A stretch of 64,000 nt of DNA from Albibacillus kandeliae (GCF_003116585.1 NZ_QEHM01000001.1:434001-498000), one strand, 5' to 3'. Shown: positions 24,659-36,093, counted from the stretch's first letter. The notes: a model not told the origin generated them from the sequence alone. A program made the numbers and translations.

Positions 24659-24696
24659 CCCCCTGACGCCGCGCCCGGTGGCGGGCTTCGGGATGT

Positions 24697-24753
24697 GAGT
24701 ATTTGGGGAGAAAAGATGAGCGGGACCCTCGCAGCTTTTCTTTCCAAATACTC
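24697..24753 (+). terminator. Long inverted repeat after the HNH gene
   Basis: Two 19-bp arms (24697-24715 and 24735-24753) pair along their whole length, with only two G-T wobbles and a 19-nt loop. The right arm contains CTTTTCTTTCC, so it can act as a terminator in both directions. The arm tip (CCAAATACTC) resembles the core of the other intergenic elements in this window. Confidence 0.7.
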
Positions 24754-24854
24754 GACTGCGCCGGCGGCGACGCCCGGTCCCACCGCGACAATGTGATCGC
24801 CACGGTGCCGCGAAAACCGTTGGCCGCGCCGCGCCGCCCTCCTATAGAGAGGGC

Positions 24855-26810
24855 ATGATTACAGAGCTCGGCCACTTCTCCCTGATCCTCGCCACCTTGG
24901 TCGCCGTCGTGCAGATGGTGATTCCGATGGTCGGCGCCCAGAAACGCTGGACCGGATGGATGGCGGTGGCAGAACCGGCGGCGGTGCTGCAGTTCCTGCT
25001 GACCGCTTTTGCCTTTGGCGCGCTGATGCATGCCTTCATCGTCTCGGACTTCTCGGTCAAGCTGGTGGTGGAGAACAGCCATTCGCTGAAACCGATGCTC
25101 TACAAGATCAGCGGGACATGGGGGAACCACGAGGGGTCGATGCTGCTCTGGGTGCTGATCGTGACGCTGTTCGGCGCCTGTGCCGCGTGGTTCGGGGGCA
25201 ACCTGCCGCCGAGCCTGCGGGCGCGGGTGCTGTCGGTGCAGGCGGCGATCGCGGTGGCCTTCTTCGCCTTCATCCTGTTCACCTCGAATCCCTTCCTGCG
25301 CATGGCGGTGCCGCCCTTCGACGGGCAGGACCTGAACCCGCTGCTGCAGGACCCCGGGCTCGCCTTCCACCCGCCGTTCCTCTACCTCGGCTATGTGGGG
25401 CTCTCGATGTCCTATTCCTTTGCCGTGGCCGCGCTGATCGAGGGGCGGGTCGATGCCGCCTGGGCGCGCTGGGTGCGGCCCTGGACGCTGGCGGCCTGGA
25501 TCTTCCTGACCATCGGCATCGGGCTTGGTTCGTGGTGGGCCTATTACGAGCTGGGCTGGGGCGGGTTCTGGTTCTGGGACCCGGTCGAGAACGCCTCGTT
25601 CATGCCGTGGCTGCTGGCCGCCGCGCTGCTGCATTCCGCCATCGTGGTGGAAAAACGCGAGGCGCTGAAGAGCTGGACCATCCTGCTGGCGATCCTCGCC
25701 TTCGGTTTCTCGCTGATCGGCACCTTCATCGTGCGCTCGGGGCTGCTGACCTCGGTTCATGCCTTTGCCAACGATCCCGAGCGCGGCGTGTTCATCCTGA
25801 TCCTGCTGGCGGCCTTCACCGGGGGCGGGCTGATGCTGTTCGCGCTGCGGGCCGGGGCGATGGAGGCCAAGGGGCTCTTTGCCATGGTCAGCCGCGAGAG
25901 CGCGCTGGTGGCCAACAACATTCTGCTGGCGGTGGGCTGTTTCGTGGTCTTCACCGGGACGCTCTGGCCGATGGTGGCCGAGATGGCCTTTGACCGGAAG
26001 CTGTCGGTGGGGCCGCCGTTCTTCGAGATGGCCTTTACCCCCTTCATGGTGCTGATCGGGCTGATCCTGCCCGTGGGGGCGCTGATGCCGTGGAAGCGGG
26101 CGCGGCTGGGGCGGGCGGTGCATGCGCTGCGCTACGTGTTCCTGCTGGCGCTGGCGCTGGCGGTGCTGGCATGGGCGGTGCAGACCGGGCGCAGCGCGCT
26201 GGGGCCGGTGGGCCTGTTCCTGGGGGCCTGGGTCGTCGGCGGGGCGCTGTTGGACCTCTGGGTGCGCGCGGGGCGCACGCCCGGGCGGCTGCCGCGACTG
26301 CCCCGCGCGGATTGGGGGCGGGTCGTTGCCCATGCGGGGCTGGGCATCACCATCTTCGCGATATCCGGCCTGATGGCGTGGCAGCAGGAAGACATCCGCG
26401 TGGCCCATACGGGCGAGAGTTTCGACGTCGGGGGCTATACGCTCTCGCTGGAGCGGGTGGAGCAGGGCCGGGGGCCGAACTACTTCACCACGCGCGGTAT
26501 CGTGCATCTGAGCGACGGCAGTGGCGAGATCGCGGTGCTGGAGCCAGAGAAGCGGGTCTACCCGGTGGCCGGGATGCCGACCACCGAGGCGGCCATCGAC
26601 TATCGCCTGCTGCGCGACGTCTACGTGGTGATCGGTGACGCGCAGGCTGACGGCGGCTGGGTGATGCGGACCTATATCAAGCCTTTCGCCAACTGGATCT
26701 GGGGCGGGGTGCTGATGATGGGGCTGGGCGGGCTGCTGAGCCTGACCGACCGGCGGTTCCGGGTGGCGGCAGGCGCGCGCGCCGGGGCCAAGGCGGTACC
26801 GGCGGAATGA
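24855..26810 (+). CDS. ccmF: Cytochrome c maturation heme lyase subunit CcmF
   Basis: This 651-residue inner-membrane protein joins heme to apocytochrome c with CcmH. About 15 hydrophobic segments are present. The WWD heme-handling signature is clear in WAYYELGWGGFWFWDPVEN (about residues 226-244). Conserved His-bearing periplasmic stretches (HEGSMLLWV; NSHSLKPMLYKISGTWGNHEG) flank it. The late soluble loop before the last helix carries a C-terminal strand domain (TLSLERVEQGRGPN). It overlaps ccmH by ATGA. Other ccm genes are not in this window. Confidence 0.96.
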   Translation: MITELGHFSLILATLVAVVQMVIPMVGAQKRWTGWMAVAEPAAVLQFLLTAFAFGALMHAFIVSDFSVKLVVENSHSLKPMLYKISGTWGNHEGSMLLWVLIVTLFGACAAWFGGNLPPSLRARVLSVQAAIAVAFFAFILFTSNPFLRMAVPPFDGQDLNPLLQDPGLAFHPPFLYLGYVGLSMSYSFAVAALIEGRVDAAWARWVRPWTLAAWIFLTIGIGLGSWWAYYELGWGGFWFWDPVENASFMPWLLAAALLHSAIVVEKREALKSWTILLAILAFGFSLIGTFIVRSGLLTSVHAFANDPERGVFILILLAAFTGGGLMLFALRAGAMEAKGLFAMVSRESALVANNILLAVGCFVVFTGTLWPMVAEMAFDRKLSVGPPFFEMAFTPFMVLIGLILPVGALMPWKRARLGRAVHALRYVFLLALALAVLAWAVQTGRSALGPVGLFLGAWVVGGALLDLWVRAGRTPGRLPRLPRADWGRVVAHAGLGITIFAISGLMAWQQEDIRVAHTGESFDVGGYTLSLERVEQGRGPNYFTTRGIVHLSDGSGEIAVLEPEKRVYPVAGMPTTEAAIDYRLLRDVYVVIGDAQADGGWVMRTYIKPFANWIWGGVLMMGLGGLLSLTDRRFRVAAGARAGAKAVPAE

Positions 26811-27265
26811 AGCGGGTCCTGACGCTGATTGCGGTGCTGGTGGCGCTGGCGGCGCCTGCTTTCGCGGTGCAGCCCGACGAGGTTCTGGCCGACCCGGCGC
26901 TGGAGGCGCGGGCGCGCGAGATCAGCAAGGGTCTGCGCTGCCTTGTCTGCCGCAACGAGAGCATCGACGAGAGCAATGCCGACCTTGCGCGTGACCTGCG
27001 GGTGCTGCTGCGGGAGCGGCTGGTGGCCGGGGACAGCGACGCGGCGGCGGTGGACTATATCGTCGACCGTTACGGCGAATACGTGCTGCTGAAGCCGACC
27101 GCGGGCGGGGCGAACTGGCTGCTCTGGGCGGCGGGGCCGCTGATGCTGATACTGGCCGGGGGTATCGGTCTGTTCTATCTGCGTGGCCGCGCCCGGGCGT
27201 CCGAACCCGAGGCCGGGCTGAGCGCGGACGAGCGCGAACGGCTGAAGCGAATTCTCGAGGATTGA
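26807..27265 (+). CDS. ccmH: Cytochrome c maturation protein CcmH (Ccl2-type)
   Basis: This 152-residue protein has a signal peptide (residues 1-20, PAFA), then the thiol motif LRCLVCRNESIDES (Cys 45 and Cys 48), which reduces the apocytochrome heme site. A single C-terminal membrane helix (about 104-124) and a short cytoplasmic tail follow. The length corresponds to the short CcmH/CcmL form without TPR domain. It is co-translated with ccmF (4-bp overlap). Confidence 0.95.
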   Translation: MKRVLTLIAVLVALAAPAFAVQPDEVLADPALEARAREISKGLRCLVCRNESIDESNADLARDLRVLLRERLVAGDSDAAAVDYIVDRYGEYVLLKPTAGGANWLLWAAGPLMLILAGGIGLFYLRGRARASEPEAGLSADERERLKRILED

Positions 27266-27337
27266 CGCGCGGTTCCTCTTTCCACCCGCGCGCCGTTGCG
27301 TCACCTTGCGCGCAACCCGACCGGAGGAGAGATTTCC

Positions 27338-28114
27338 ATGTCCTACCAGACCATCACGCTCGACATTGCCGATGGCGTTGCCGTCCTGACGCTGAACCGC
27401 CCCGACAAGATGAACTCGTTCACCGCGCAGATGCGGGCCGAGATCACCGACGCCGTGCGGTCGGCGCAGGAGACGGCCCGGGTCATCGTGCTGACCGGGG
27501 CCGGGCGCGCGTTCTGCTCGGGGCAGGATCTTGGCGATACCGGCGATGCCACCCAGATGGATCTGGAGCGTACGCTGCGCGACGAGTACACGCCGATGCT
27601 GGAAGCGATCACCGGTTGCCCGGTGCCGACCATCGCGGCGGTGAACGGCGCGGCGGCCGGGGCCGGGGCCAACCTCGCGCTGGCCTGCGACGTGGTGATC
27701 GCGGCCGAAAGCGCCTATTTCCTGCAGGCCTTTACCCGGATCGGGCTGCTGCCCGACGCGGGCGGGACGTGGTTCATGCCGCGCCACATGGGCATGGCCA
27801 AGGCGATGGGCGCGGCCCTGTTCGCCGACAAGATCAGTGCACGTCAGGCGAGCGACTGGGGCATGATCTGGGAAGCGGTGCCGGATGCGGAATTCGCGGA
27901 GCTGTGGAAGGCGCGGGCCGCCCACCTCGCGAGCGGGCCGACGCGCGCCTATGCGGCGGTCAAGGAGGCCATTCGCGGCAGCTTCGAGGCGGGTCTGTCC
28001 GAGCAGCTGGCCACCGAGGCGCACCTGCAGGGGGAATGCGGACGCAGCCGCGATTTCATGGAGGGCGTGGTGTCCTTCATGGAGAAGCGCAAGCCGGTCT
28101 TTGAAGGCCGCTGA
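27338..28114 (+). CDS. Enoyl-CoA hydratase/isomerase, PaaG-like
   Basis: This 258-residue crotonase-fold enzyme has the oxyanion sequence GAGRAFCSGQDLGD (about residues 54-67), then AAVNGAAAGAGANLALACD. LLPDAGGTWFMPRHMG (about 141-156) has the Asp that replaces Glu as in PaaG, the phenylacetate-pathway isomerase. A typical C-terminal helix follows. No other paa genes are near, so it may serve general beta-oxidation. GGAGGAG precedes the ATG at 27338. Confidence 0.88.
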   Translation: MSYQTITLDIADGVAVLTLNRPDKMNSFTAQMRAEITDAVRSAQETARVIVLTGAGRAFCSGQDLGDTGDATQMDLERTLRDEYTPMLEAITGCPVPTIAAVNGAAAGAGANLALACDVVIAAESAYFLQAFTRIGLLPDAGGTWFMPRHMGMAKAMGAALFADKISARQASDWGMIWEAVPDAEFAELWKARAAHLASGPTRAYAAVKEAIRGSFEAGLSEQLATEAHLQGECGRSRDFMEGVVSFMEKRKPVFEGR

Positions 28115-28124
28115 CTTGCCTAAT

Positions 28125-28151
28125 CCGGGGCCGCCTCGTGGGCAGCCCCGG
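28125..28151. terminator. Hairpin between convergent paaG-like and RTX genes
   Basis: CCGGGGC (28125-28131) pairs with GCCCCGG (28145-28151) across a 13-nt loop. No T-run follows. Its place between convergent genes suggests termination. Confidence 0.4.
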
Positions 28152-28159
28152 TTCGCCGC

Positions 28160-29128
28160 TCAGGCCGAGCGTTCGATCGCGTAGACGCCTACGGTGCGGT
28201 AGTCGATGCCGATGAGGGTCGACACCAGCTTGCCGTCGGCCAGAAGGATGGCGTTGCCCTCGTCGTCCTCGCTCATGGTCAGCTCCGGCTCCTCGGTGCC
28301 TTCGAGGTAGGAGTAGACGAGGAGGTCTTCGGCGGCGTCGAAGTCGGTGACGACCGATTGGCCGGTCTCGTCGGTTTCCAGCACGGTGAAGATATCGCTG
28401 CCGTCGCCGCCCGTGGCGGTATCTCCGGCGCCGATCACCAGCACGTCGTCGCCCGCGCCGCCATCGAGCGTGTCGGCCTCGCCATCGTCCTGAATGTCGA
28501 AATCGAGGATATCCCGGGTGGCGTCTTCGTCGCCGCGCTGGATCGCGTCGCGCAGGGCCTCGAGGGACTTGCCGCCGAGGTCTTGCGAGAAGAGATCGCC
28601 CCCGGCGAGGAAGTCGTCGCCGTAGCCGCCTTCAAGGGTGTCCTCTCCGGCGCCACCGACGAGGGTGTCGTCGTTCAGGCTGCCCTTGAGCGTGTCGTCG
28701 CCCTCGCCACCCAGCAGGAGGTCGTCTCCGGGACCGCTCTGCAGGAGGTCGTCGCCGGTGCCGCCGTTGAGGTAATCGTCGCCCTCGCTGCCGAAGAGCT
28801 GGTCGTCGCCGCCGCTGCCCACGAGAACATCGTCGCCTTCGTCGCCCCGGATGAAATCGTCGCCCGAGTTGCCCCAGACGAGGTCGTCGCCGGGACCGCC
28901 ATAGATCTCGTCGGGCGCGCCCTGGCCGGTGATCGTGTCGTTGCCTTCACCGCCAAGAATGAGGTCGGCGCCGCTGGTGCCGGTGAGGACATCGTCGCCC
29001 TCGGTGCCGGTGATTTCCTCGCCGATCGGGACCGGCTTTTCGTCCTTGTCGTCGTCATCGTCGAAAGCCTCGACAAGACCGTAGAGACCGGCGACGCCAA
29101 GGACGCCGAGCAGAATGATTTCGATCAT
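28160..29128 (-). CDS. RTX-type calcium-binding repeat protein with N-terminal membrane anchor
   Basis: This 322-residue acidic protein begins with one hydrophobic helix (MIEIILLGVLGVAGLYGL) and an Asp run (FDDDDDKDE). It then has about 12 tandem RTX nonapeptides of the form GGxGxDxLx from about residue 45 to 180, and later LDGGAGDDVLVIG and GGDGSDIFTV. These repeats fold as a calcium-binding beta roll. The end has SFIGxDYRTVGVYAIERS-type sequence rather than an obvious type I secretion signal, and no HlyB/D genes are near. ATG 29128 is chosen as it starts the membrane helix. Confidence 0.87.
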   Translation of the reverse strand: MIEIILLGVLGVAGLYGLVEAFDDDDDKDEKPVPIGEEITGTEGDDVLTGTSGADLILGGEGNDTITGQGAPDEIYGGPGDDLVWGNSGDDFIRGDEGDDVLVGSGGDDQLFGSEGDDYLNGGTGDDLLQSGPGDDLLLGGEGDDTLKGSLNDDTLVGGAGEDTLEGGYGDDFLAGGDLFSQDLGGKSLEALRDAIQRGDEDATRDILDFDIQDDGEADTLDGGAGDDVLVIGAGDTATGGDGSDIFTVLETDETGQSVVTDFDAAEDLLVYSYLEGTEEPELTMSEDDEGNAILLADGKLVSTLIGIDYRTVGVYAIERSA

Positions 29129-29342
29129 CGGAAAATGTGCCCTTTGAAAATTCCCCCGTACCTTGAGAGACCTCATCCGGGGGGAAGGGTCAACATGGGG
29201 CGCAGGACCCTCTGGTCATGGGAAACAGAGCGCGCGAAACCGGCGCGACTGTTTGCGGGTTTCGGCGAGGGGCGCGAGAAATGCCCGTGGGGCGGGAAAG
29301 GCGCTGCGGGCGTTCACCGCCTGACTCGCGCGCCTTTCCGCG

Positions 29343-29789
29343 TCAGCAGTTGTTCGACATCAGCGTCGCCCCGTCGGGGAGCAGGGTGTTGCAGGTGCGG
29401 GCCTTCTCAAAGGCCGACTCGTCGATATGGGCCCCCTTGAAGCGGGCGCCTGCGAGGTCTGCGCCTTCGAAGTCCACATCGCGGAAGCGGGCGTTGGCGA
29501 AGCTTGCGCCGCGCAGGCTGGCGTTGCGGAACGAGGTGCGTTCGATGCGGGCGTCATCGAAGATGGCGATCAGCAGGCCGGAGTCGGTGAAGTCGACGTT
29601 GTTGAGATAGGCGCGGGTGAGGTCGACCATGACATAGCTGTCACCGGAGAGGTCGACCTCGTCCATCTTGCAGTCAATGCAGCTGTGGTTCTCGAGGAAC
29701 TTGTCCCTTGTGCTCTCCTCCGCCAGTGCCGGCTGGCACGAGGCCAGCACGGCAAGGGCAGCGGCCAGGGGTCTGGCAGAACGTCTCAT
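29343..29789 (-). CDS. Exported pentapeptide-repeat protein (probable lipoprotein)
   Basis: This 148-residue protein has an N-terminal signal sequence with a possible lipobox (LASC at residues 15-18). It then has SCIDCKMDEVDLSG and pentapeptide repeats of the A(D/N)LxX type: DLTRAYLNNVDFTDS, TSFRNASLRGASFANARFRDVDFEGADLAGARFKGA. Such repeats form a right-handed quadrilateral helix. Function unknown. It lies 15 bp downstream of the DUF4168 gene on the same strand, so both are likely co-transcribed. Confidence 0.85.
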   Translation of the reverse strand: MRRSARPLAAALAVLASCQPALAEESTRDKFLENHSCIDCKMDEVDLSGDSYVMVDLTRAYLNNVDFTDSGLLIAIFDDARIERTSFRNASLRGASFANARFRDVDFEGADLAGARFKGAHIDESAFEKARTCNTLLPDGATLMSNNC

Positions 29790-29804
29790 GCCGCTGCTGT
29801 CTCC

Positions 29805-30242
29805 CTATTCGGTCTGGGGCGCGGCGAGGCGTTCGTTCAGCCGCGCGCCAAGCTCGGGGTCGCTCTGGGCGGCCTCGGCGATGGTCATGAATTCCTTGTA
29901 GTCGATGCCGTCGACCTTATCGACGCGCTCGCGGATCTCGGCGTTGCCCTTGTCGGCGATCTGCTGGCGCTCGGTATCGCTCTTGGCCTGTTCGAGCTGA
30001 GGCGTGTAGGTCTCGCGCACGTCCTGGATCTCGGCCATCGCGACGACGAAGGCTTCGAGCTTTTCGTCGGTGACGGGGCCGGAGGGGGTGGCTTCCGGGG
30101 TCTGGGCCTGGGCCTGCGGTGCGGCGGCGGAGGGGGCCTGCGGCGCGGTGGAGGTCGGGGCCTCGGCCAGTGCGGCGAGGGGGGCCACGCCGATGGAGAG
30201 GGCGAGGGCGGTCCCGGTGAGGGCGCGTTGAAGGGTCTTCAT
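29805..30242 (-). CDS. Exported DUF4168-domain protein
   Basis: This 145-residue protein has a signal peptide (about residues 1-26, cut near ALAEA), a Pro/Ala/Gln-rich linker, then a helical DUF4168 region (VTDEKLEAFVVAMAEIQDVRETYTPQLEQAKSD to LGARLNERLAA). The family is periplasmic and uncharacterised. The gene has an AAGGAG-like site before its ATG and appears to start the operon with the pentapeptide gene. Confidence 0.8.
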   Translation of the reverse strand: MKTLQRALTGTALALSIGVAPLAALAEAPTSTAPQAPSAAAPQAQAQTPEATPSGPVTDEKLEAFVVAMAEIQDVRETYTPQLEQAKSDTERQQIADKGNAEIRERVDKVDGIDYKEFMTIAEAAQSDPELGARLNERLAAPQTE

Positions 30243-30375
30243 CGTGAACTCCTTGTGCTTTCGCGTTCGGTTGGTCGAGACACAAGAGTAAGGTCACCCG
30301 GGAGGTCCGGCAAATGGCTCAGCGGAATGGTGCGTGGGCGGCGCGAAACACCGGCATGAACCCGCGCGGCGCACG

Positions 30376-30408
30376 AAAAAGGCCGCCATCCTTGCGGATA
30401 GCGGCCTG
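30376..30408 (-). terminator. Intrinsic terminator of gltA
   Basis: AGGCCGCTATCC and GGATGGCGGCCT (read on the minus strand, 30407 to 30380) form a 12-bp stem with one mismatch and a short loop, followed by TTTTTCG. It starts 21 nt after the gltA stop. Confidence 0.85.
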
Positions 30409-30428
30409 AATTTACAGCGAAAGTCCGC

Positions 30429-31724
<1,296 letters not shown>

Positions 31725-31836
31725 GATCGTCCCTTCCTCTTACGTATGCGGTTTCCGGGGTTCCGGGCCGCTCGGACAATGGCTGCATCGGGTGCAGCTC
31801 GGGTGGTACAGACGCCGCGTTACCCGAGTGTGAACA

Positions 31837-33243
31837 TCAGGCAGGCTTGGCGGCATCCATAAGACGGGCCAGAGTTTCCTCGGGTCCAAGAACCAACATC
31901 ATATCAAACACGGAAGGCGTTACCGCCCGGCCTGCAAGCGCCGCGCGCAGCGGGCCCGCCAGCTTGCCGAACTTGGTTCCCTGAGCTTCGGCAAAGCCGT
32001 TCAGGACCGCTTCCAGATCGTCACGCGACCAGCTAGCATTTTGCAATTGCGGCGTCAATTCTGACAGCATTGCTCGGGCTTCTTCGTCCAGCGCCTTGAG
32101 GGCCTTCTCGTCGCACTCAACCGGCCGTTGAGCCAGGACAAAACGCGCCTTTTCAAGAAGTTCCGGAAAGGTGCGGGCGCGGTCCTTGAGGCAGTACATG
32201 GCGCGCTCCAGCCCGTCGCCCTGACCTTGCGTCAGCGCCGGTTCCCCGGCTGCCACGAGATAGGCTTCGATCTCGTGCCGCAGCGCGGCATCGTCGCCGA
32301 TGGCGACGTGCTGGCCGCAGAGGTTCTCGAGCTTCTTCATGTCGAAACGGGCCGGGCTCTTGCCGATGCCGTCGAGATCGAACCACTCCTGCGCCTGCGC
32401 GTCAGTGAAGAACTCGTCGTCGCCGTGGCTCCAGCCGAGGCGGGCGAGATAGTTGCGCATGCCGGCGGCGGGGTAACCCATCGCCTGGTATTCCTGCGCC
32501 CCGAGCGCGCCGTGGCGCTTGGAAAGTTTCTTGCCGTCGGGGCCGTGGATCAGCGGGATGTGGGCCCAGACCGGGACGGTCCAGCCCATCGCGTCGTAGA
32601 TCATCATCTGGCGCGCGGCATTGTTCAGGTGATCGTCGCCCCGGATCACGTGGGTCACGCCCATGTCGTGGTCATCGACCACCACGGCGAGCATGTAGAC
32701 CGGGGTGCCTTCCGAGCGCAGCAGGACCATGTCGTCGAGCTGGTCGTTGCGGATGGTGACGTCGCCCTGTACCCGGTCGCGGATTACCGTGGCGCCGTCC
32801 TGCGGGGCCTTGATGCGGATGACGTAGGGCATGTCGGGAAAGGTCGACGGGTCGGCATCGCGCCAGGGCGAGCGGAACAGGGTCGACTTGCCCTCGGCGC
32901 GGGCCTGTTCGCGGAAAGCCTCGATCTCTTCCTGGGTCGAGAAGCACTTGTAGGCCTTGCCCTCGGCCAGCAGTTGCAGGGCGACCTCGGCGTGGCGGTC
33001 GGCGCGCTCGAACTGGCTGATCACCTCGCCGTCGTGGTCGAGACCGAGCCACGACAGGCCCTGCAGGATGGCTGCCGTCGCCTCGGGCGTCGAGCGGGCC
33101 CGGTCGGTGTCTTCGATCCGCAGGAGGAACTTGCCGCCACGGCCGCGGGCATAGAGCCAGTTGAACAGGGCGGTGCGGGCGCCGCCGATGTGCAGGAACC
33201 CGGTGGGCGAAGGGGCGAAACGGGTGACAACCGGGTCTGTCAT
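31837..33243 (-). CDS. gltX: Glutamyl-tRNA synthetase
   Basis: This 468-residue class I synthetase has the N-terminal [23 protein letters not shown] (HIGG signature, residues 18-21), [10 protein letters not shown] (KMSKS-type loop, about 240-249) and an alpha-helical anticodon-binding domain ending in [10 protein letters not shown]. The length fits bacterial GltX. Alphaproteobacteria often carry two such enzymes, one acting on tRNA-Gln; this window shows only one, so its specificity is not decided here. Confidence 0.96.
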   Translation of the reverse strand: MTDPVVTRFAPSPTGFLHIGGARTALFNWLYARGRGGKFLLRIEDTDRARSTPEATAAILQGLSWLGLDHDGEVISQFERADRHAEVALQLLAEGKAYKCFSTQEEIEAFREQARAEGKSTLFRSPWRDADPSTFPDMPYVIRIKAPQDGATVIRDRVQGDVTIRNDQLDDMVLLRSEGTPVYMLAVVVDDHDMGVTHVIRGDDHLNNAARQMMIYDAMGWTVPVWAHIPLIHGPDGKKLSKRHGALGAQEYQAMGYPAAGMRNYLARLGWSHGDDEFFTDAQAQEWFDLDGIGKSPARFDMKKLENLCGQHVAIGDDAALRHEIEAYLVAAGEPALTQGQGDGLERAMYCLKDRARTFPELLEKARFVLAQRPVECDEKALKALDEEARAMLSELTPQLQNASWSRDDLEAVLNGFAEAQGTKFGKLAGPLRAALAGRAVTPSVFDMMLVLGPEETLARLMDAAKPA

Positions 33244-33321
33244 GGGGGCGATTTACCTTCTGGTAACCAATGGGGGCGTAGAGTTGGCGCCTGTCTATCG
33301 GGCCGAAAGGCGGGGGGCAAG

Positions 33322-35370
33322 ATGCGCACCTTGTTGTGGCTGCCGGCAGGGATCCTGGGCACGCTCGACCAGATCCTGCTGGCACAGCGCGGGCATCTGT
33401 TCCCATGGGCGCCGGTCATATTCGCGGCCGGGATCGCCGCCTATTTCGCCTGTCCGGTAGAACCGCGATGGCCTGTCCACGCCCTGGCTGCGGCTGCCGG
33501 GGTCGTGGCGGCGGCGATCGCGTGGCGCCGGCCGGGAGGCTGGTCGGCGCTGGCCTGGGCGGTGGCCCTGGCGGCGGCCGGCTTTGGACTTGCCGGGTTG
33601 CGCGCTGCCTCGGTCGCCGCCCCGGTGCTCTCGTGGCACTACTATGGCCCGGTGGAAGGGCGCGTTGTCGGGCTGGATCGCTCCGCCTCCGACGCGGTGC
33701 GGATCACGCTCGACCGGGTGCGGCTGGAGCGTATCTCGCCCGCCCGGGTGCCGGAGCGGGTGCGCCTGTCGCTGCATGGCCCGCTCGCCGATCCCCAGCC
33801 GGGGGAGAGGGTCATGACCACCGCGCGCCTGTCGCCGCCGCAGGGACCGGTCGAGCCCGGCGGCTTTGATTTTCGCCGACATGCCTGGTTTCAGCGGTTG
33901 GGCGCGGTCGGTTACACGCGCGCGCCGTTGTTGACGGTGGCCCCGGCCGAGGGGGTGCGGCTGACCGCGCTGCGCATCGCTATCGCCTCGCACATCCGCG
34001 CGGCCTTGCCCGGCGAGGTCGGGGCCTTTGCCGCTGCAGTGACGACCGGTGACCGCAGCGGGGTGACGCAGGAGACGCTGGCCGACCTGCGCGCCAGCAA
34101 CCTCGCGCATCTGCTGGCGATCTCGGGGCTGCACATGGGGCTGCTGGCCGGGTTCGTCTTTGGCGCGGTTCGCTTTGCGCTGGCGGCGGTGCCCTATGTC
34201 GCCCTGCGCTGGCCCCTGCGCGCCCTGTCCGCAGGCGCGGCGCTGGTGGCGGCGACCGGATACCTCGCGCTCTCGGGGGGCAACGTGGCGACGGAACGGG
34301 CCTACGTGATGGCGGGGGTGGCCCTGTTCGCGGTGATGGTGAACCGGCGGGCGCTGTCACTGCGCGCCGTCGCGCTGGCGGCGATGGTGGTGCTGGCGCT
34401 GCGGCCCGAGGCGCTGCTGGGCCCGGGGTTCCAGATGTCCTTTGCCGCGACCACGGCGCTGGTGGCGGTCTTTGGCGCGCTGCGGGGGATCGAACTGCCC
34501 CGGCTGCCGCGATGGCTCAGACCGGTGATGGCGGTGGTGATCTCCTCGACCGTGGCCGGGCTGGCCACCGCGCCGGTGGGGGCGGCGCATTTCAACACGC
34601 TATCGCACTACGGTCTGATCGCTAACCTGATCTCGGTTCCGGTGATGGGGCTGGTGGTGGTCCCCGCAGCGGTGCTGGCCGCCTGCCTTGCGCCGCTGGG
34701 GCTGGAGCAGGTGGGGCTGTGGATCATGGGGCGGGGTCTGGCCTGGATCCTTGGCGTGTCGGACCGGGTCGCGGCGCTTGACGGTGCGGTCGGGCAGGTG
34801 GTGAGCCCGGGGCCGTGGGTTCTGCCGCTGCTTGCGCTTGGCGGTCTGTGGCTGGTGCTGTGGCAGGGGCGCGCGCGGGTGGCCGGGCTGGTGCCGATGG
34901 TCATCGGCGCATGGCTCTGGGCCGGGGTGACGCGTCCGCCGGTGCTGGTGGCGGACAGCGGCGGGCTGGTCGGGGTGATGGAGGCGCAGGGGCGGGCGCT
35001 GAGCCGGGCGCGGGGCGATGGCTTTGTTGCCCGGGTCTGGCTGGAGAACGACGGGGATGCGGCGACCCAGCAGGAGGCCGCCGCGCGCTGGCCCGAGCAG
35101 GAGGGGCGGCTGCGGCGCATCGTCTTTGCCGGGCGCGAGATCGTGCATGTGGCGGGCAAGCGCGCGGCGGCGGAGCTGACGGATTGCACGGAGGGGCAGC
35201 TGGTGATCGCCTCGGTGCCCGTCGATCTGACGGGCCCCTGCGAGGTCTACGATGTCCGGCGGCTGCGCGAGACCGGGAGCCTTGCCATCTGGCCCGGGCG
35301 GGTGGTGACCGCGCGGGCCGTGTCGGGCGCGCGGCGCTGGAGCCCGGCGCCGCGACGCAAGCGTCAGTAG
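33322..35370 (+). CDS. comEC: ComEC/Rec2 family DNA-uptake channel protein
   Basis: This 682-residue membrane protein has an N-terminal DUF4131-like region (to about residue 200). The Competence domain follows, with the hallmark [17 protein letters not shown] (about residues 256-272), [21 protein letters not shown] and [16 protein letters not shown]. ComEC carries single-stranded DNA across the inner membrane during natural transformation. The C-terminal metallo-beta-lactamase domain is short or degraded, with no HxHxDH motif visible, as is common in Alphaproteobacteria. ATG 33322 is used because longer ORFs run antisense through gltX. It ends 7 bp inside the convergent lexA gene. Confidence 0.92.
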   Translation: MRTLLWLPAGILGTLDQILLAQRGHLFPWAPVIFAAGIAAYFACPVEPRWPVHALAAAAGVVAAAIAWRRPGGWSALAWAVALAAAGFGLAGLRAASVAAPVLSWHYYGPVEGRVVGLDRSASDAVRITLDRVRLERISPARVPERVRLSLHGPLADPQPGERVMTTARLSPPQGPVEPGGFDFRRHAWFQRLGAVGYTRAPLLTVAPAEGVRLTALRIAIASHIRAALPGEVGAFAAAVTTGDRSGVTQETLADLRASNLAHLLAISGLHMGLLAGFVFGAVRFALAAVPYVALRWPLRALSAGAALVAATGYLALSGGNVATERAYVMAGVALFAVMVNRRALSLRAVALAAMVVLALRPEALLGPGFQMSFAATTALVAVFGALRGIELPRLPRWLRPVMAVVISSTVAGLATAPVGAAHFNTLSHYGLIANLISVPVMGLVVVPAAVLAACLAPLGLEQVGLWIMGRGLAWILGVSDRVAALDGAVGQVVSPGPWVLPLLALGGLWLVLWQGRARVAGLVPMVIGAWLWAGVTRPPVLVADSGGLVGVMEAQGRALSRARGDGFVARVWLENDGDAATQQEAAARWPEQEGRLRRIVFAGREIVHVAGKRAAAELTDCTEGQLVIASVPVDLTGPCEVYDVRRLRETGSLAIWPGRVVTARAVSGARRWSPAPRRKRQ

Positions 35371-36062
35371 GTGCGGATCAGACCGACCAGACGGCCCTGG
35401 ACCTTGACCTTGTCCTCGGGAAAGACGCGCGTTTCGTAGGCCGGGTTGGCGGCCTCGAGCGCGATGGCATTGCCCTTGCGCAGGAAGCGCTTGAGCGTCG
35501 CCTCGTGATCGTCGACCAGCGCCACCACGATATCGCCGTTGTCGGCCACCGCGGTTTCGCGGATCACCACCACGTCGCCGTCGTTGATCCCGGCCTCGAT
35601 CATCGAGTCGCCCTTGACCACCAGCGCGTAGTGCTGGCCGCTGGAGGCGAGCATGGAGGCCGGCACCGCGACGTGACTCGACACTTCGCTGATCGCCTCG
35701 ATCGGGACACCGGCGGCGATGCGGCCCATCACCGGCAGTTCGGTAGCCTCGGCCATGACGGGTTCGGAATTCGCGGGGCGCGGGCCGCTGGGGCGGTCGC
35801 CGTCGATCACGCGGGGCTGGAAGCCGGTCTGCGGATCGCCGCCAAGGCTCTCGGGCAGGCGGGTGATCTCGATGGCGCGGGCGCGGTGCGCGAGGCGTCG
35901 GATGAAGCCCCGTTCCTCGAGCGCGGTGATCAGGCGGTGGATGCCGGACTTGGAGCGCAGGTCGAGCGCGAGTTTCATCTCGTCGAAACTGGGCGGCACC
36001 CCGTCGCGCTGGATGCGCTTCTGGATGAAGTCCAGGAGTTCCAGTTGCTTCTTGGTCAGCAT
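35364..36062 (-). CDS. lexA: LexA repressor of the SOS response
   Basis: This 232-residue repressor has a winged-helix N-terminus ([12 protein letters not shown], then [30 protein letters not shown]). The self-cleavage Ala117-Gly118 lies in GRIAAGVP. The catalytic pair is Ser 153 (KGDSMIEAG) and Lys 191 (EATLKRFLR). RecA filaments trigger its cleavage. A GTTC-N7-GTTC box lies over its own promoter, so it is autoregulated. ATG 36062 begins the family N-terminus. Confidence 0.97.
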   Translation of the reverse strand: MLTKKQLELLDFIQKRIQRDGVPPSFDEMKLALDLRSKSGIHRLITALEERGFIRRLAHRARAIEITRLPESLGGDPQTGFQPRVIDGDRPSGPRPANSEPVMAEATELPVMGRIAAGVPIEAISEVSSHVAVPASMLASSGQHYALVVKGDSMIEAGINDGDVVVIRETAVADNGDIVVALVDDHEATLKRFLRKGNAIALEAANPAYETRVFPEDKVKVQGRLVGLIRTY

Positions 36063-36093
36063 TGCTCTTGCCTCTTGGGGTTTATCTGCCTTT

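Noticed and set aside
29805-30359. Plus-strand frame opposite the DUF4168 and pentapeptide genes
   Set aside because: Shadow of two genes with clear signal peptides on the minus strand; its glycine-rich end is an artefact of the Pro/Ala linker read antisense.
32128-33321. Upstream extension of comEC through the gltX region
   Set aside because: It would run antisense to gltX; family-like sequence begins at ATG 33322.
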